DNA of 64,000 nucleotides from Crotophaga sulcirostris (Eukaryota; Chordata; Aves; Cuculiformes; Crotophagidae), in assembly GCA_013397455.1 (NCBI GenBank), contig VYZB01000123.1, positions 2,024,651-2,088,650 on the forward strand, read 5' to 3'. Positions 25,201-40,200 of this stretch are shown one piece after another (within the stretch, counting starts at the first letter, position 1; each line of letters opens with the position of its first letter). The notes beneath the pieces are model-generated. The model worked only from the letters and a program-made list of their open reading frames with translations. It had not been told where the DNA came from and searched no databases. The position numbers and the translations under genes were made by a program.

Positions 25201-28200
25201 CACCCCTGCCCTGTGGCTGCCCGGTTAGCGCGCACCTAGATTTGCTCTGAACACCAGACTGGCCCATTCACACTCCAGCGCATGTAAAGAGGGCACCTCT
25301 CCAAATGTTCTGGCAGAAGAGGCCCCAGAGATAACCCAGTAGTTTAGTGTGGTCCCAGCCTTTCACATGCACCATCTGCAGGGATTTAGAGCCCAGGCTA
25401 TGCACAGATATATCCCAAACTCACCTCTTCCATGGCAAACACAAGTGTTTAACAACAGCTACGCAACAGACACAGCTCAATGGGCAGAAGGCATGAAACT
25501 CACCTTCCATCCTCTGATGTAAGACTGTACTACAATAGCTGAACTCTTTGTCTTCTGATACTTCTTTTGTTGCTGTATTGGAAATAAATATGTGATGCTT
25601 AGAACAGAATATTGCAATTGCGAAATATTCTATAATAAAACTTTCACTATTAATATTTGAAGATAGAATTAAGGATACAGCCACTAAATGTAAAAAGTGA
25701 CCAATTTTTGACCAAGCAGACCAGAGCGTAGATTCTGCATTCAACTCGAGGGGAAACAAAGCACATCAACAATGCTGCATGGACAATGTCACTCTCTGTT
25801 TACAGAAACACTAAGTTCATGGTCAGCAGCACAAAAGTGACATGGATTAAACACTAACAGTAACAGTTTTATTTGTCTTTCCCACCAACAGATTAGCATA
25901 CAAACCATCACAAACGCTTGGGTTTGTTGGCTAAGCTTTTTACCATCTTTTCATAAGACTTGTGCAGTTCCTATTACCCGCAGTCCCTTTATAGTACCAA
26001 ATGCTGATGATAACTTAGGAATAGGAAAAAAGAAAACCCATAGATTCCTGAATGACAAGCTGGAATATTATCCAAGTATGTCAGTTTGAACAATACATTT
26101 CCTGGACAGCTGAGCATTTTCCTTCTAAAAAGCTCAGTTCTCTAGCAGACCGGTGGTTAGAATAATACTAAGTGAACAACAGCTGATAGACTTTGAAACA
26201 AGGTTTTTAGACTTCATACTCAGCTCACTCAATTATTGTGAACATCTCTGTGAGCAAGCTAGAAAGACTCCCCTCCAGGCCACATTCATGCCACGACTGA
26301 CATCCATCATGCCTTACAAGGGAACAGACAGACAGGCAACTGTCTGCAGACCCTTTACCCAAGTTATCAAAAAGCTTTGTTCATGCAAGGAATTCCTTAT
26401 GAAACCTTCCAAATCACAGTGCGTAACATTCATGTTGGGTTAGGAGAATGGTGCCCTCCATCTACATGAAGAGGCTGAGGAATTAACTCTACTGTTGCCC
26501 CTAAGCAGTTCTGAGGGTCTTGCTATGACTTCACTTTGCATTCCAAGACAATTGATGCCACGTTTAACCAGCAAACCGATAAAGGTCTACAGTTAAGAAA
26601 TCAACAATGATGTAAACTTGGTCATATATTTGTTTTCATTTCTTGATATTAAAAGTTGTGCCAATCTAGCTGTGGTAACTCCATTTTTAATTCATTAAGG
26701 ATCCATGAGATCATAATGCAGCCGTATGAGCAAAATGCAATTCTGTAATGATGCTGCTTGTAGAAACAGTGCATTCAATTGCAGAAGTTCAGAGAGAAGA
26801 ATTTTTACAGTGAAAAAGCATTTATTCATACTTTTTCTGTATTATCTATACTTTTCTCTAATCACAGAATCATAGAATGGTTTGAGTTGGAAGGGAACTT
26901 AAAAATCATCCAGTTCCAACCCCCCCTGCTGTGGGCAGGGACACCTTCTACTGGTTCAGGTTTCTCAAAGTCTCATCCAACCTGGTCTTGAACACCTCCA
27001 GGGATGGGGCATCCATGACTACTCTGGGCAACCTCTGCCAGTGCCTCACCACCCTCACAGGAAAAAAAAGTCTCCCTAATAGCTAATCTAAATCTCCTTT
27101 CTTTCAGATGAAGAAAATGATAATGGCTTTCAAAATGATAAACAGAAGTGCCTGTCAACTGAAAAACAGTGACTGCCAATTCTGCATCTTATAGTTTAAG
27201 AAGATGCTGTATTTTCATATAATGTTTTATCAATCTTGCCGATTACACATTAACAAAATGCAGCTAAGATGTTTTAAGAATTGTTTTGAAAGTTAAAAAC
27301 AATAAATCTTTTCTTATCATAAGTCAATGTTACTTACTAACTGATAAAAAGACACAATAGTGTCACAGAACAGTATTGTTCAGTCCATGACATAGAATAT
27401 CCAGTCTACAAACCTACAGATTCAGAACTGTTTTAGAACTGTATCAATAACAACAACTGAACTACGAGTCTTATGAGCTATAATTACAATAAATCCCTGG
27501 GATCCTCCCCAGCAGCATTCTTGAGCCTCAAATGCAAAGGTTCCAAATAAGGCAAAAATACAAAAAGCCCTACAATGACTAAATTCCACAGGATTGCACA
27601 TATATGTTACCAAACATTTTTCACACATTAACCATATGTTTTGAGAGCACCCTAAGTGCCAGGCAGCACAGCATTTTAGCTGAATGAAAAAGCCTCTTGC
27701 CAGCTGGGTCACAAAACCCTGCTCTCCCAGAGCTAAAGGATGCTGACGAGCATTTTAATTATTTAAGCACAAGCACAAAGTAAATACTTAATAGTAATCT
27801 CTAGAAACTAAATTTTCTTTTATTCACAGTTTTTGTACTTAAATACTAACATAAAATCGAATTCTTTCAACATTTCTCCATACTTAACAAGGAAAAATAT
27901 CATGAGTATTATATGAAATATCATATCAAAGTTATATAGAAAAACATATTGAACAATGAAAAGAACCCCCCATTTAGTAAGAATATTATCTTACTGCATA
28001 TCTCCTGTACCAGGAAGCAATCACAATCTGGCTTTTCTTCATTAATAAGAAGCGTGTGCGGCACTTCCAACCTCTATAAATCTTCGCAATTAGAGTAGCC
28101 AAGTCCTCCAACCTCTGCTTTCTCAGATCTTCTAGTTTGAAGAGCTGGGTGTCCAGTTTTTTAGGGTTTTGTTTGTCATTGGAAGAAAAACAGCAGGGGA

Positions 28201-31200
28201 AGACAAAAGACAAAAAAAACCCCATAAGCACAGCTATTGTAAAAGAAATCTCTCCTTTACTTAAGTCTCCCTTGAGACACTTTTTGGTTTATTCATCATC
28301 AGATCTGTAGGCAGATACATCAATAGGGTTTGTGGCAGATACCTTGCCACAAATCAGTGCACAAAAATTACACTAAATTCAGGCTGACCGCTACCGCAGA
28401 GCCTCTATTTACACAAATTTTAATGGGTCTGACATTAAAAAGTGTCTTTTCTAATGCTATATTCCACAGCAATACATCAAAGCACTGCACCTAGAAAAGT
28501 CTGCAGCAACCAGCTAGTGAATTATGCAGTTCATAGCAGGCTATCCTCGTGAAAGATGGCTTGATTTTGCAGGGGAAGGCATTTTTCACTTACCGTCCTT
28601 GGGTTGCGGATGAATATCTTTGATCTACCAAATGAAAATTCTTCTTCAGGGATTTCCAATTCATTAAACAGTACCTCTACTCCAGCCCTAATAAGAAGTA
28701 AATGAGCTTAACAAACATGACCCCCAGCTCTAAAACTTCTCAGTTTACATATTCACAGATTAATTTATGGAAAGTATACAAGAGCATATTTTAAATTCTT
28801 AAATAGTGCTTGACATAAGAAGATTGAAAATGTAACTCATTTACTTACTGGTTATTTAGCTAAAGGCAAGAACAATCATGGTAAAGACCCAGATTAATTT
28901 GACAAAAAAAAGAGTAATTTTTATTTAACACCATCAGCAATGGCCTATTTTTTCCTCTTTCATTTATAATGACCTTACTTTAAAAAAAGAAGAAAAAGGG
29001 AGGGCACTCACACTAATGTCAAAATGTGAAACACTGACAAGTTTCAGAAATGCTAGAATTCCACATTACCAACTGCATTTTATAAATGTCAATAAGTAAA
29101 AAAGAGAGGAATTGCACAGAACTTTGTGAGGATTGCAACAATGCTATTGTTATCAATACTGCACTTCTACCATTATCTTGGTAACCTGGAGATTTAAATT
29201 GTAGCCAAAGATATTAATCTATTATGAAAGAAATTTTAATCATGCTATTGGTGGCCACATGTAAACAGAATTAAGAGAAGGTAATTTGTCTACCCAAGAC
29301 ATCATCTGTAAATATACATGTGAATACTACACAATTTAAAATTACATATTTAATATAATTGATTTGAAGGAGGTACTAACTCATAGTTGTTCAGCAATCA
29401 TTATGTAAAATTATTCTCAAAAGGACAGAGAAAGATTGTGTGACTGTCTTCAAAGAAATGGATGTTCCTAGACTTTGAAAGCTGGTTAGTAAAGACAAGT
29501 GTCCTGATCATTCCAGATCTCCGTGCCATATTGATTCCACTCCAGTCTCTCTCTCTCCTCTTGTTTCTTGCAGGCCTAATATATTGCAAACCCAACATGC
29601 TCTCCCTGTCCACATGCAAAATCTTTTCCATCCAGTTTATCACTAAAATCATCTCCTCTGCCAAGGAACTGCAGTTTTTAGCCTACTGAAAAGTATAGGT
29701 TTTCCAGTGAACGAACTCATCCAAAATCTGGAACAAGATGCTAAGGAACAACATGCAAGTAAAACACTTGAGCCACACTGGTTTAGTTTTTAACTTAATT
29801 TTAAAATACTTGAAAGTGTGGAAGATAGTTATTCCAGTCACCGGAACAGGACAGGTAAGAATACTGATGTTTTCCTACCTGGCTGGCCCTCTCCAGTGGG
29901 GCCACGTCTGCTTACACAGCATTTTGTATCTCTCCAGGCAAGGCTCGTATGCCTGCCTGAATGCATAACCAGCCCTTCTGACTCGGACGTTCTCCAGGAG
30001 ACCGAGGTAGCGGATCTGATGGCACACCAGGGCATCATTGAAAATGTGTGCAGCCTTTTTGTCATTGGGTTTGATGCACCTGGAGAGGGAAACAAACAGC
30101 GACACTTGTTTGCAGCACTCTATTTGTCAACAACTATTATTGTGAGTTTAAAACACAGATTTCAATAGTTTATCCTTGGATATCAAGATTTTCTCTTTTT
30201 TTTTTTAGTTTTGGAAAACATAAATTCACCAAAGCTTTACAACAGGGTAATTACCTAATGTAGTTTGGATTTTTTGTCTGAAGATTTTTCATCAGGGTAG
30301 CAACTGAAGCCTTGAACTGTGAACCTGCTGTCGGTGGTCTCTTTAGATTGATCTTAGCCGGGTTACCTTCTGGGAACAAAGCCTTGATAAGAGAGTGACT
30401 GGCCTTCCACATGGCCTGGGACAGGTCACGGTACAGGAGATCATTGTTTTTGTCAACAAATCCTTCCACCTGATACATAACCTGGACAATACAGAGGAGT
30501 CTCATCAGAGCATGTTTTGAACTACAACATAGGCCAGTTCAAAACTGAACCAAGAAACTGATTGCCCCTTCTTTCTCACTATCCAAAACAAACGAAAGAC
30601 ATTTCAGCCTTCCTTTCAAATTTAATATTTGGAAGACTTTTTGTTGAATAAAACTTCCGTGAACAAGCTGCCTGAGAAGGATCACTGCTAGCAGTCACAC
30701 TGCTAGCAGTTTCTTGTGCTGATTAATTCTGGTTTCTGAAATAAAAAACCCCTTCTTCCCCAATAACTCTGATAAACCACCACTTGTCAATACGCCAAAA
30801 CAATCCTTTTTGGCTGACAAAAGTTCTTCTCCCTCTCTTTTGAATAACAATAGCAAAATACCCTTTCCCTTCAAAGCACTAATGGTTGCATTATTTTTTT
30901 AACTAAAACAAGATATGTAATATCACCTGTGGATATCAGAGCAGCAAGCAGCTATCTGTGCAGTCCTCAGGGGACTGTTATTTTAAAGGACTTCTATCAG
31001 GAAAACAGTCCAATGACAGCACGTATGAATGTAAAGCTCTGATCTGCAGCTGGAGACCCAAGGGCATCCAAGAAAACATCATGTAGATCTCTGCTACTGG
31101 CTTTTTTTAATTTTTGAGGGCAGGAAATTTAGTTTGATTAATTGTGACAAGTCATGTGGCTGGTGATACAGATTCTTCAGCTTCTTGATTTCTCAGTTCT

Positions 31201-34200
31201 GTGTAGATATGTACTATGCACACAGAACACTGAATAATACTGACAGAGCCATATTTTACACAACACAAGTGACCGGGAGCTCGGGCAGCATTTTTCTTTG
31301 AAGTGCAAGTTCCCATTTCTGACAGGTGCAGTAAATGCCACTGCTGAAAAAAACTCTTCGTATGGACTTATATTTCATAAAAGGAGAAAAAAAACTTTTG
31401 TTGTCCAGTGACTAGATCAAAACATCCTCAGCCGACACTGGAAAAATAACATTCCTCCCAAAATAGAAGGAATTCACTGACTTGTCTACTGGTTAAGTGA
31501 ATGCCAATAACAACCAAAGACCCTGCCTACTAAGCAATGTCTGCAATCTTTCTCAAAGCACTGGGATATTTTCAATTCACTTTGAATTTGGACAACCAGA
31601 AAAGTATCCAAGTATTAATCCCTGATAGATTATATGCAATTACAAAATAGTCTTAGCAAACACGTAACAAAATTAACGAATTGCTGCCTCAAAGGCAGAA
31701 AGTATGGCATTTCCAGCACTATTTTAAATGAGCACATTATTGAGCTAGTTAAATTTATATGAATAATAAAATGCTAAAAAGTAGGGAAGTATTAAACAGT
31801 CCTAGTAGAATGAAACACTTTCGAAATAGTCATTACTCTGTGAAACTAACAGTTCAACGGATTAAAACAAGAGGTAGAGTTTCAATCCCTATGCTTACTT
31901 TTAATTTTTTTTAATAAGTTGGTTTTACAAATTTAATTATTTTTATTTTCATTAATAAAAAGTTGTACTGAATTATACATCAAAAATTATGGCAATTATA
32001 TTTATTCCTACCGCTTATGCTGTAAAAAGCAAATACATTTGCAAGCCCTCTGTATAGCTTTCTCTTCCACCTGTTTAAACACACAAGCTGTCAAAATAAA
32101 CTCAGCTCCTTCAAATGTACAAAAAATCCACTTTCTCATCAACATGACTAAGAACTTCAGCTAGTTCAGTGACAAAGAACATGTTTTCCAAAATATCTTG
32201 CCTTCCGATGTGTGTGAATTTTTGTCATTCTAAACAACTTTTTATTTCCAGAGATACAGCAGCAGAAGCAGTTCCACCACCAAAGCACGTGGGACATCTT
32301 TCTGCTTTGCTGAAAGGAGCACTGCCCTTGATTCCAAGCATGGTATCTCTGAAAACCTTCCAGCCCACATCACAAATTTTAGGCTTAAGATAAAAAAGAT
32401 TAAGACAGGTCTAGATTTTTTCATCAAATATTTCCTCAAGCAATCACCGTCCATTAGTGCAACAACATTTAATGGACGAAGAGGCTCCCCATGGTACCAA
32501 ACCTAGGCTTCACAGAGGTCCAACACCCTCCAAACCCTGCACACTCCTGGCTCCACCAGGTACCTTCCCAGCGTAATGCTGAATCCTGAAGCAGCTGTGG
32601 GGCAAGGAGGTGTCGTTGAGGAACCGGGAGCACTTGCTCATCCTGCTCTCAAAATGCTGGTGAGTGGCACAGACTTGGTTCAGTTTTTCCAAAAAGGTGT
32701 CATCAGTAACAGTTCCCGGTCTCAGGCATTCTTCGTCTAGCATGGCCAGGATTCCAGTTTGGTTCTGAAGTTTCAAGAAAAGATGTTTAATGTTTGTTTC
32801 CAGCAAGGCATAAAAAGAAGACCCCTCTCTCCTGTTTGACCTCTGCTACCCAGAAAAACATTCTTCAATCCATCTCAAAGTTTGCGTCTTTTCATCGTCC
32901 AAATTTCCAACAGATTTTTAGCATCTGCATTTCTGAAAGAAGTCTGCTTCTGAGATCTGGATCTTGAGCTTCATGTTGGAATTTCAAGTCATTTACTCAG
33001 ACTGTAGAAACTCCAACTTAACTGAAAGTAGCCAGTTTATGGGTAAAACCAGCATACATTTAATGAGCACATTTAAAAATTGTTCTTTCCCAATGGTTAA
33101 GGAATTTTGTCTTTCTTGCTGCACAGGAAGTCCTCTTCTTAGATACAAGTACTTTCTGTACCTAAAGCACTCGGTAACGAGTCCCTGAGTTTTCTAGTTT
33201 CCATATAAGAAGAAATGTCTTTTATAATGCAGCAAGTGATCGTTGCTGTTGAAAACAGCACTAAATGTGAACATAAAAGGATGTTAGTCATGGTGGGCTT
33301 TTTGCATAGGTGGTGTTGAACATTCCTAACAAAGCAACATATAGTCTTATAAGAAAAAATAAAATAAGTTTTTACTATACGTAATAAGGTGACTAACACA
33401 ATGACTGGCTTGTTTTATAAAACTGAAATATGTGAGGATGCATACAGACTTCACAGCTAAACTCAATCCATGCATTTAAAGATTATTCAGAGAGATTCTT
33501 AATTATAACTTACATTTTCTATTAGGTCACAAATTATAGCATTGTTGAAATACTCAATATGAGTCCATTCAATCCCCTACAAGAAAAAGAAATATGTATG
33601 AACAGGCAAACAATTGATGGAGCTTTTCCTCTAGGCAATTTAAGTTATATTCCAGTTAACTAAGTTACTACTTCCAAATTTAATTCTACGTGCTTAGCAA
33701 CATTTTATTCATTACGAAAGAAATGCAATCATCTACTACTAACATTATTTGTGCAAAATGACTGTCCTGGAGTGGCTGCCAAAGCTGCTCTCCATTCCTT
33801 TCCTCCACCCGTGTCAGCTTCCCATGCACTCCCATGGCACCCCGCCAGGCTCCTCCCACCACACACCCGCCCCAGGAACGTTCTGCCCATGCTCCCACTG
33901 GTTAGAAGGAAATAAGTCCATTTCACTGCAAGCATCCGAGATCAACATTTCTAAGGTCTTTGTTGGTTTTTTTTATTTTTTTAATGGGAGGAAGCAAGTG
34001 GGCTAAATTTAGATGAGACTATCTGAAAAATCTAGAGTCTGGCTGTTGTTCAGATATTCCCAATATCCTCATTTTCTCAAATGTGAATGATAAAATTTCC
34101 AGGATGAGATGCCAGTGCATCAGGAGGTAACACTGGTAGGGCAAAGGACTGGAAAACAAAAATATTTGCTACATTCTTAATTTGCATTCTGCTGTACATC

Positions 34201-37200
34201 TTACAGTTTAGTTTTCTGAGAGTGTTTGAAACGTTGTTCAAGAAGCAGACTGTAGTAAAGATGTTTCAGTGATGAATATAAAAAGGAAAAAAAGACATGC
34301 CCAAACTTCATATTATCCTCAGGATTACAAGGCAGGAACTTTATTCAATATTTAAAAATACGTACCAAGCAAAACGGTATCATCCAATTTGAGTAGGGAC
34401 AGTGTATGCCAGTTTCTACAGCTGTGAGCTGGTACTGTGTCTGGGCTCTGAGTATCACAGAGTACTGCTAAAACCTATTTAACTTGACACTCACTAACAG
34501 AACACCACCACACAATGAATGAGAGTCAGATCCGGTTTATACCTGGTGACCTCATGATGTGAAACTAAACCAAAATCAACACTTTTTTGCTTAACGTAAC
34601 TACCACACAGTCCTACACAAATGTACTCCACGTCAGGCCTGTGGTCAAAAAGCAACTGTTCCCTGCAAAGAGGTTCCAGCACACACACCTGTGTGTCCTC
34701 TTCACAGGGACAACAAGAATAGGAGAGGATAAGGGAAGAGCCATTGAATCTTACCTCTCGGACGTATTCCTCCTGCTCTTCTTTGAGGGTAAGTTCAATG
34801 AAGATCTGCTGCAGCTTCTCATTACAGTAGTTGATAATGAATTGCTCGAAGCTGTTGTCCTGTCAGATAAAACAGGTTTGCATTTGCTGTTGTGTAAACA
34901 CCCTGGAACTCAGCTGGAGTAGGTTACTGCAGCAGCTGCACACCAACAAGCTGCTTCATTAACTACTCCTTCCAGTCTTGCAATGTGATGGCTTGAGTAG
35001 TATTTTATTGAGAATGAGATTAGTTTGGAAATTTTAGACCAAATCCTTCCCTGAGCCTTTCTCCACTAGGAGGGACGAAAACTAGGTAGGTTTGTGTTTT
35101 TTATGTCTCTGTATGGATTCCTTGGGAAAAGTCATAACAAGGTCTGTGGTGTCAGGGAACAAAGAATACTTTTGCCTGTCCCCAGGTGTAAACTGCAGTC
35201 TCCTGCAGGTTCTGATCAATAAAATTATGATGGTAGCATTAGCTTTTTTCCAACCAGGATCACTCAGCAGTAAATGAACTATCCTATTTCACTACAGAAT
35301 GAGGCCCAAACTGCTATTCTGGCTGCAGCTGAGCCTGGATTAGGATTATTGGCTCCAAAGGTCAACCCGTCTCCTCCTTGCCAACAAACTGCTCATGTAA
35401 TTGCCGAATGGAATGATGGGAATTGAAAGAACTTTATAACCCAAAACTCTTTTAGAAGGCTGATTCATATAAAAGTGGGTTAGGGAGCAAGAATGCACGT
35501 GACCCTTTGCAGAAGGGACCAGGGACCAGCGCAGACCCTGGAAGGAGGCGTAGGCAGCGGAGCAGCAACTGCAGCCACAGCAGCCCACTCCACCACTGCT
35601 GCACAGCACAGGACTGGCACACCCTGGAAGTGTTTAAGAGGAGATTGGATGAGGCACTCAGTGCCATGGTTTAGATGATGGGTTGGTGTTAGTGTTGGGT
35701 TCTAGGTTGGACTCGATGATCTCAGAGGTCCTTTCCAACCTTGTGATACTGTGATCCTGTGTGATACCTGTGAAGCTCAAGTTATGTTGATATGTTTTGT
35801 ATGACTGAGGGCAAGTGTTATCATTTAAATATTTTAAATTAAGGATCTGGTTGCTAAAATGCGATTAAAAACACACAAGCAGATTAGAAAATATTGAGGC
35901 AGCATAGATTACTTCTATAATTTTAGTTTTAGGTAAAGCAAAATCATAGCTGATCACCAAACTTTCTCCGCCACATCAAACTTTGCCCCTCACACCAATT
36001 GCAATTATCAATCAGAGATTGCAAAACTTGCAAAGCTCTAGATGTCACACCAATTGCATTTATCAATCAGAGATTGCAAAACTTGCATGGCTTTAAATGA
36101 GAAAGTTAAAATTTGGCATGCACCAAAATCAGCACTGCAAACAAGTCATACTTACTGCATTCTGTTGCAAAAAGAAATTACATAAACTGCAGTCAGTACT
36201 CATACTAATTCCTTAACAACACAGAACATAATATATCTATTAGCATTTACTCAATGTACCAAGTAGATCAGTTTTTATGACAGTCTTATTTGTATATCTC
36301 TGAAAATCTGAAGTACTACATGAACGTTCTGCATTACTTCTTTGTAGATGAGCGTATCTTTAGATACTATCCAAAGACTGTCAAATAAGCCAAGGGATTG
36401 TGGCACAGAGAGTGTAACACAGAACAGCATCCTTGCATTGTCACATCTCTAAATCACCGTGTCTCTTTTCTCTCAAAAAGCCATATACACATCCTTGAGT
36501 AAACACATCTCAGTGAAGGGAAGGGAGAACGGGGGAAGGAAATGTGCTGGAGGAAGGATGAGCAGAGGTTTGACACATTCAGATAAGGCCATCACTTTAG
36601 ATATGTTGGACTTTGCCAAGGTGATGTGTCAGCCGGGGTCCTTTTACTTCAAAGAGGAAGGGTAAAACACTCTGAATCCTTCTGCCAGGCACAGGCCACC
36701 CAACACAAAGACTGTTTCTCCAAAAAAACACGTTATCCAAATTTAGATGATGGGTTGGTGTTAGTGTTGGGTTATAGGTTGGAGTCAATGACCTCAGAGG
36801 TCCTTTCCAACCTTGTAATGCTGTGATACTGTGATTACAAGGACTGCAGGACTTCTCACTCACATATTCTACACACTCTTTTTTTTTCTTTATAACAGTT
36901 TGGAAACTGAACTGCAAATCCAGCTACACCATCTAACTAAAAGGTCATTAACAAGACATTAAAGTAATTGCTAGATGCTTTCCTGATGTGCTACGTATCT
37001 GTGATATTTATGGTTTGCTGAAGAAAGACAAACCAAAAGCCACAAAGTTCTTCACTAATCATTCCCTCTAAGATACGAAATTCTATTTGACATTGCCAAG
37101 CCACTGAAAATTGCTATTCCAGGAAAAAAGCCATTGAATAGCAGTGGCGATTTTGTTCTTTATTTATGATACAGAGCAAAAGGCTAACAGTTAATTACAG

Positions 37201-40200
37201 CAAAGAAAATGGGGGAAAATGTTTCAAGAAAGCTCCAGTTAATTTGTAGTCAGCTTCATCTTAAATTATAGAAAACTGTAGAAATTACTGTGGAAAGCAA
37301 ATAAAGTAATATTTCAAAAATAGATTAAAAAAGATCTCATTTATATAACCTGCAATTTGTATATAACAAAACAAGACTCCTATTGTCATCAGAAGGTGAA
37401 ACGTAGGATCTTTCAGAATGGCAAATCTAGATTTCTTTATTCTTCTTATATGAGGAACTGTAGCATGATCTAAGGAATCATTCTAAACAAGAATAAAGCC
37501 CAAGAAAAATTGTCAGCCCTGCCCATTATGAAACAAAACAAAAACCTCAAAAATGGGGAGCAAACTAATGTATTTGCAGTGGAAGCANNNNNNNNNNNNN
37601 NNNNNNNNNNNNNNNNNNNNNNNNNNNNNNNNNNNNNNNNNNNNNNNNNNNNNNNNNNNNNNNNNNNNNNNNNNNNNNNNNNNNNNNNNNNNNNNNNNNN
37701 NNNNNNNNNNNNNNNNNNNNNNNNNNNNNNNNNNNNNNNNNNNNNNNNNNNNNNNNNNNNNNNNNNNNNNNNNNNNNNNNNNNTTTACTCTGTGAGTAAT
37801 CCTGAGGGGTAAGCATAATATTAAAGGAGGGGAAAAAAAACCCAGCCCAAAACAAAACACCCTTCAGTAAACACATATCTTGCTACCTATTTCAATGGTG
37901 CTAAGCTTCCTGTGTAAATATTTAACATGCAAATAAAGGACTCCTACAACCCCTTCCATGGTTTTTGACTCGTTCTGTCTCCCAGGCACAAGGACACTGA
38001 TGGTCAAAGAACACGCAGTAACCTGTCTCCTTCCTGAACAGGATCAGGATTAAAGTAGCCCTTTGTACCTTCAGCGTGTCAAACAGCTGACAAGTTTCAA
38101 ATGCACAAATTCACAGATAAAGAAGTCTTTCAAACTCATTTTTTTGCCAAAAATATTCTTTTGCAGAGATCATGTTAGGTCTAACCTTAAAGAACAGGCA
38201 GGAAAATCAAAATCTGACTTAAGAATTAGGTTCAAAAGGGAACTGCACATTTTTAACCAGACGTTTTAAGTAATTTATAATTAGATATTGTTACTACTAT
38301 TAGCTACACTTCAGTTAATATTTTGAATGTTTAGGCATTGACTTTAAAAATGTACCACACGGTAGAACACTCCAAATTCCACTATATTTTTAAAGCTACA
38401 AATCTTAAGACATTATTGAACTTTCCTTGAGTTGCATTATCGTACAGTGTTAAAATTTCATCCATTTATTGATTCCTAAAATATAATTAAACAATATATT
38501 TTCTGTGAAGCTGTCACTTAACTTCTCAACACTATTTGAGTTTTCTGTAAGCATTTTCTCAAGATCTTTAATAATTTTTGTGAGATTAAATCATCCGTTA
38601 GAAAACTGAACATAAAATTATTTGGCACACAGTCTCTTAACTGACCTCACTACACAACATTGATTTAAGCAACCATAAGGCTGGTTACATTTTGCCTGTA
38701 CAGTGTTCATTACAGAATTATTTTATTCAATTTAAGGATTATGACACAAGGTCATCTTTTGTTGCAACCAGAGCTGCACAGAAAACTAATTTTTCTTGCC
38801 TTGAGAGAATATCTTTCCTTTGGATTCAATTGAGAATAAGTCAGCAGTTTGTGATTATAAAATTAACCTGTTTGGAAACACAAGGATAGCTAAGTGGGCA
38901 GTACTGGAAGAACAGCTGATTCAGGATTTCCTAATGCACTGTTTTTCTATCATTCATTCAAGTGACCACAAGGCCAGTAACTGTACTAGTCACCTCTAGA
39001 AACCTAAACCAATCAAGTTTCCTTTTCAAATGTCTTTAAATTAAAATATGGTATAGTATAAGCCACGTGTGTTTCTGGCATACTGCCTGAACCCTATTTT
39101 AAATGTTCAGAAATAACGTCATTAATATTCAACTAATTAATTCCATTATTTCTGTGACACTTCTTGTGCTGTCACCACAGGTCTTAACTCATGAGAGCAA
39201 GTCCCATCTTGCACAAATGTACTGAGTAGTTTGATCAAGTCCCAAGGTAAAACTTTCCCACTTTTACCAGTAGAACCAACACTCAGTATTCAAAGGCATA
39301 AGCAGTAACTACCCACATTATTTCAAAGCTTTCGAGTTTGTATGAAACAAGAAAGCTATGTTGTAATTCAGTATGTAAGGTAAGTGAAAAGAGCCTTGCT
39401 TTTTCATATTATTATATGAATATATAATAAATATATATAATATATATATTTATTTATGTGAACTGAGATGAAATGGAATATAATTTCGACAAAAAAAGAG
39501 TACAGTTTTTGTTGTGATTTTTTAAGGATACAAAGCTTGTTCAGAGGCACCCACAAAATGCCTCAGGGCAGAACTGACACTGCCAGAGTTTCTCTTATTC
39601 TCAGAACATAAGTCTCAACAAAACATACTTAGTTTAACCACCATAAATATTTATTTACCTATAGTGTAAAAACACAAGTTGGGCTTTCATAAATTTTTGT
39701 TTCATTTGCCAGACATGCTAAGACATCTCTCTTCAGATTACATTTCTAGTGGATTTTTTTTTGTCAGGGATGACAAACTTGATTTAAATTACATGTACTC
39801 TAATTACACACTTGTGTACTACTCTCTATTAAGCTTTAATAAAAGCTGTCAGGTTAAATGTCTACCATTATAAAGGCCTTACCTCAAAAATTTCAAAGCC
39901 ATAAATGTCCAGCACTCCCATCACCTTCTTTCTCACTTTCGTTTGTGCCTTTCAAAAAAAAACCAAAACATTGACTCAGCCATCTGTACACTTCATACAT
40001 GGGAATCAAGAAAACTAATGTATCTCCTAAGTAGGATGTCAGATTCTGTGAACTAAAATGTAAGTATGGTTTCACAAAATACACTTTACACAACTATTTT
40101 CATAAGCTTAAAACCAGCACACAGTAGTTTGTTGAGCTGTGATACAGATATTCAGCTGTACCACGTGTAACACTGTACAACTATGACAAATGAAATCAGC

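Larger units (their letters stand above)
34860..39882 (-). other. MYO1B: MYO1B intron (5023 bp) with gap and CR1 tails
   Basis: Holds antisense CR1 tails (35620-35767, 36741-36836), a 55-bp duplication (35991-36100), a 196-bp N gap and an AT microsatellite near 39402-39457. Confidence 0.85.
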
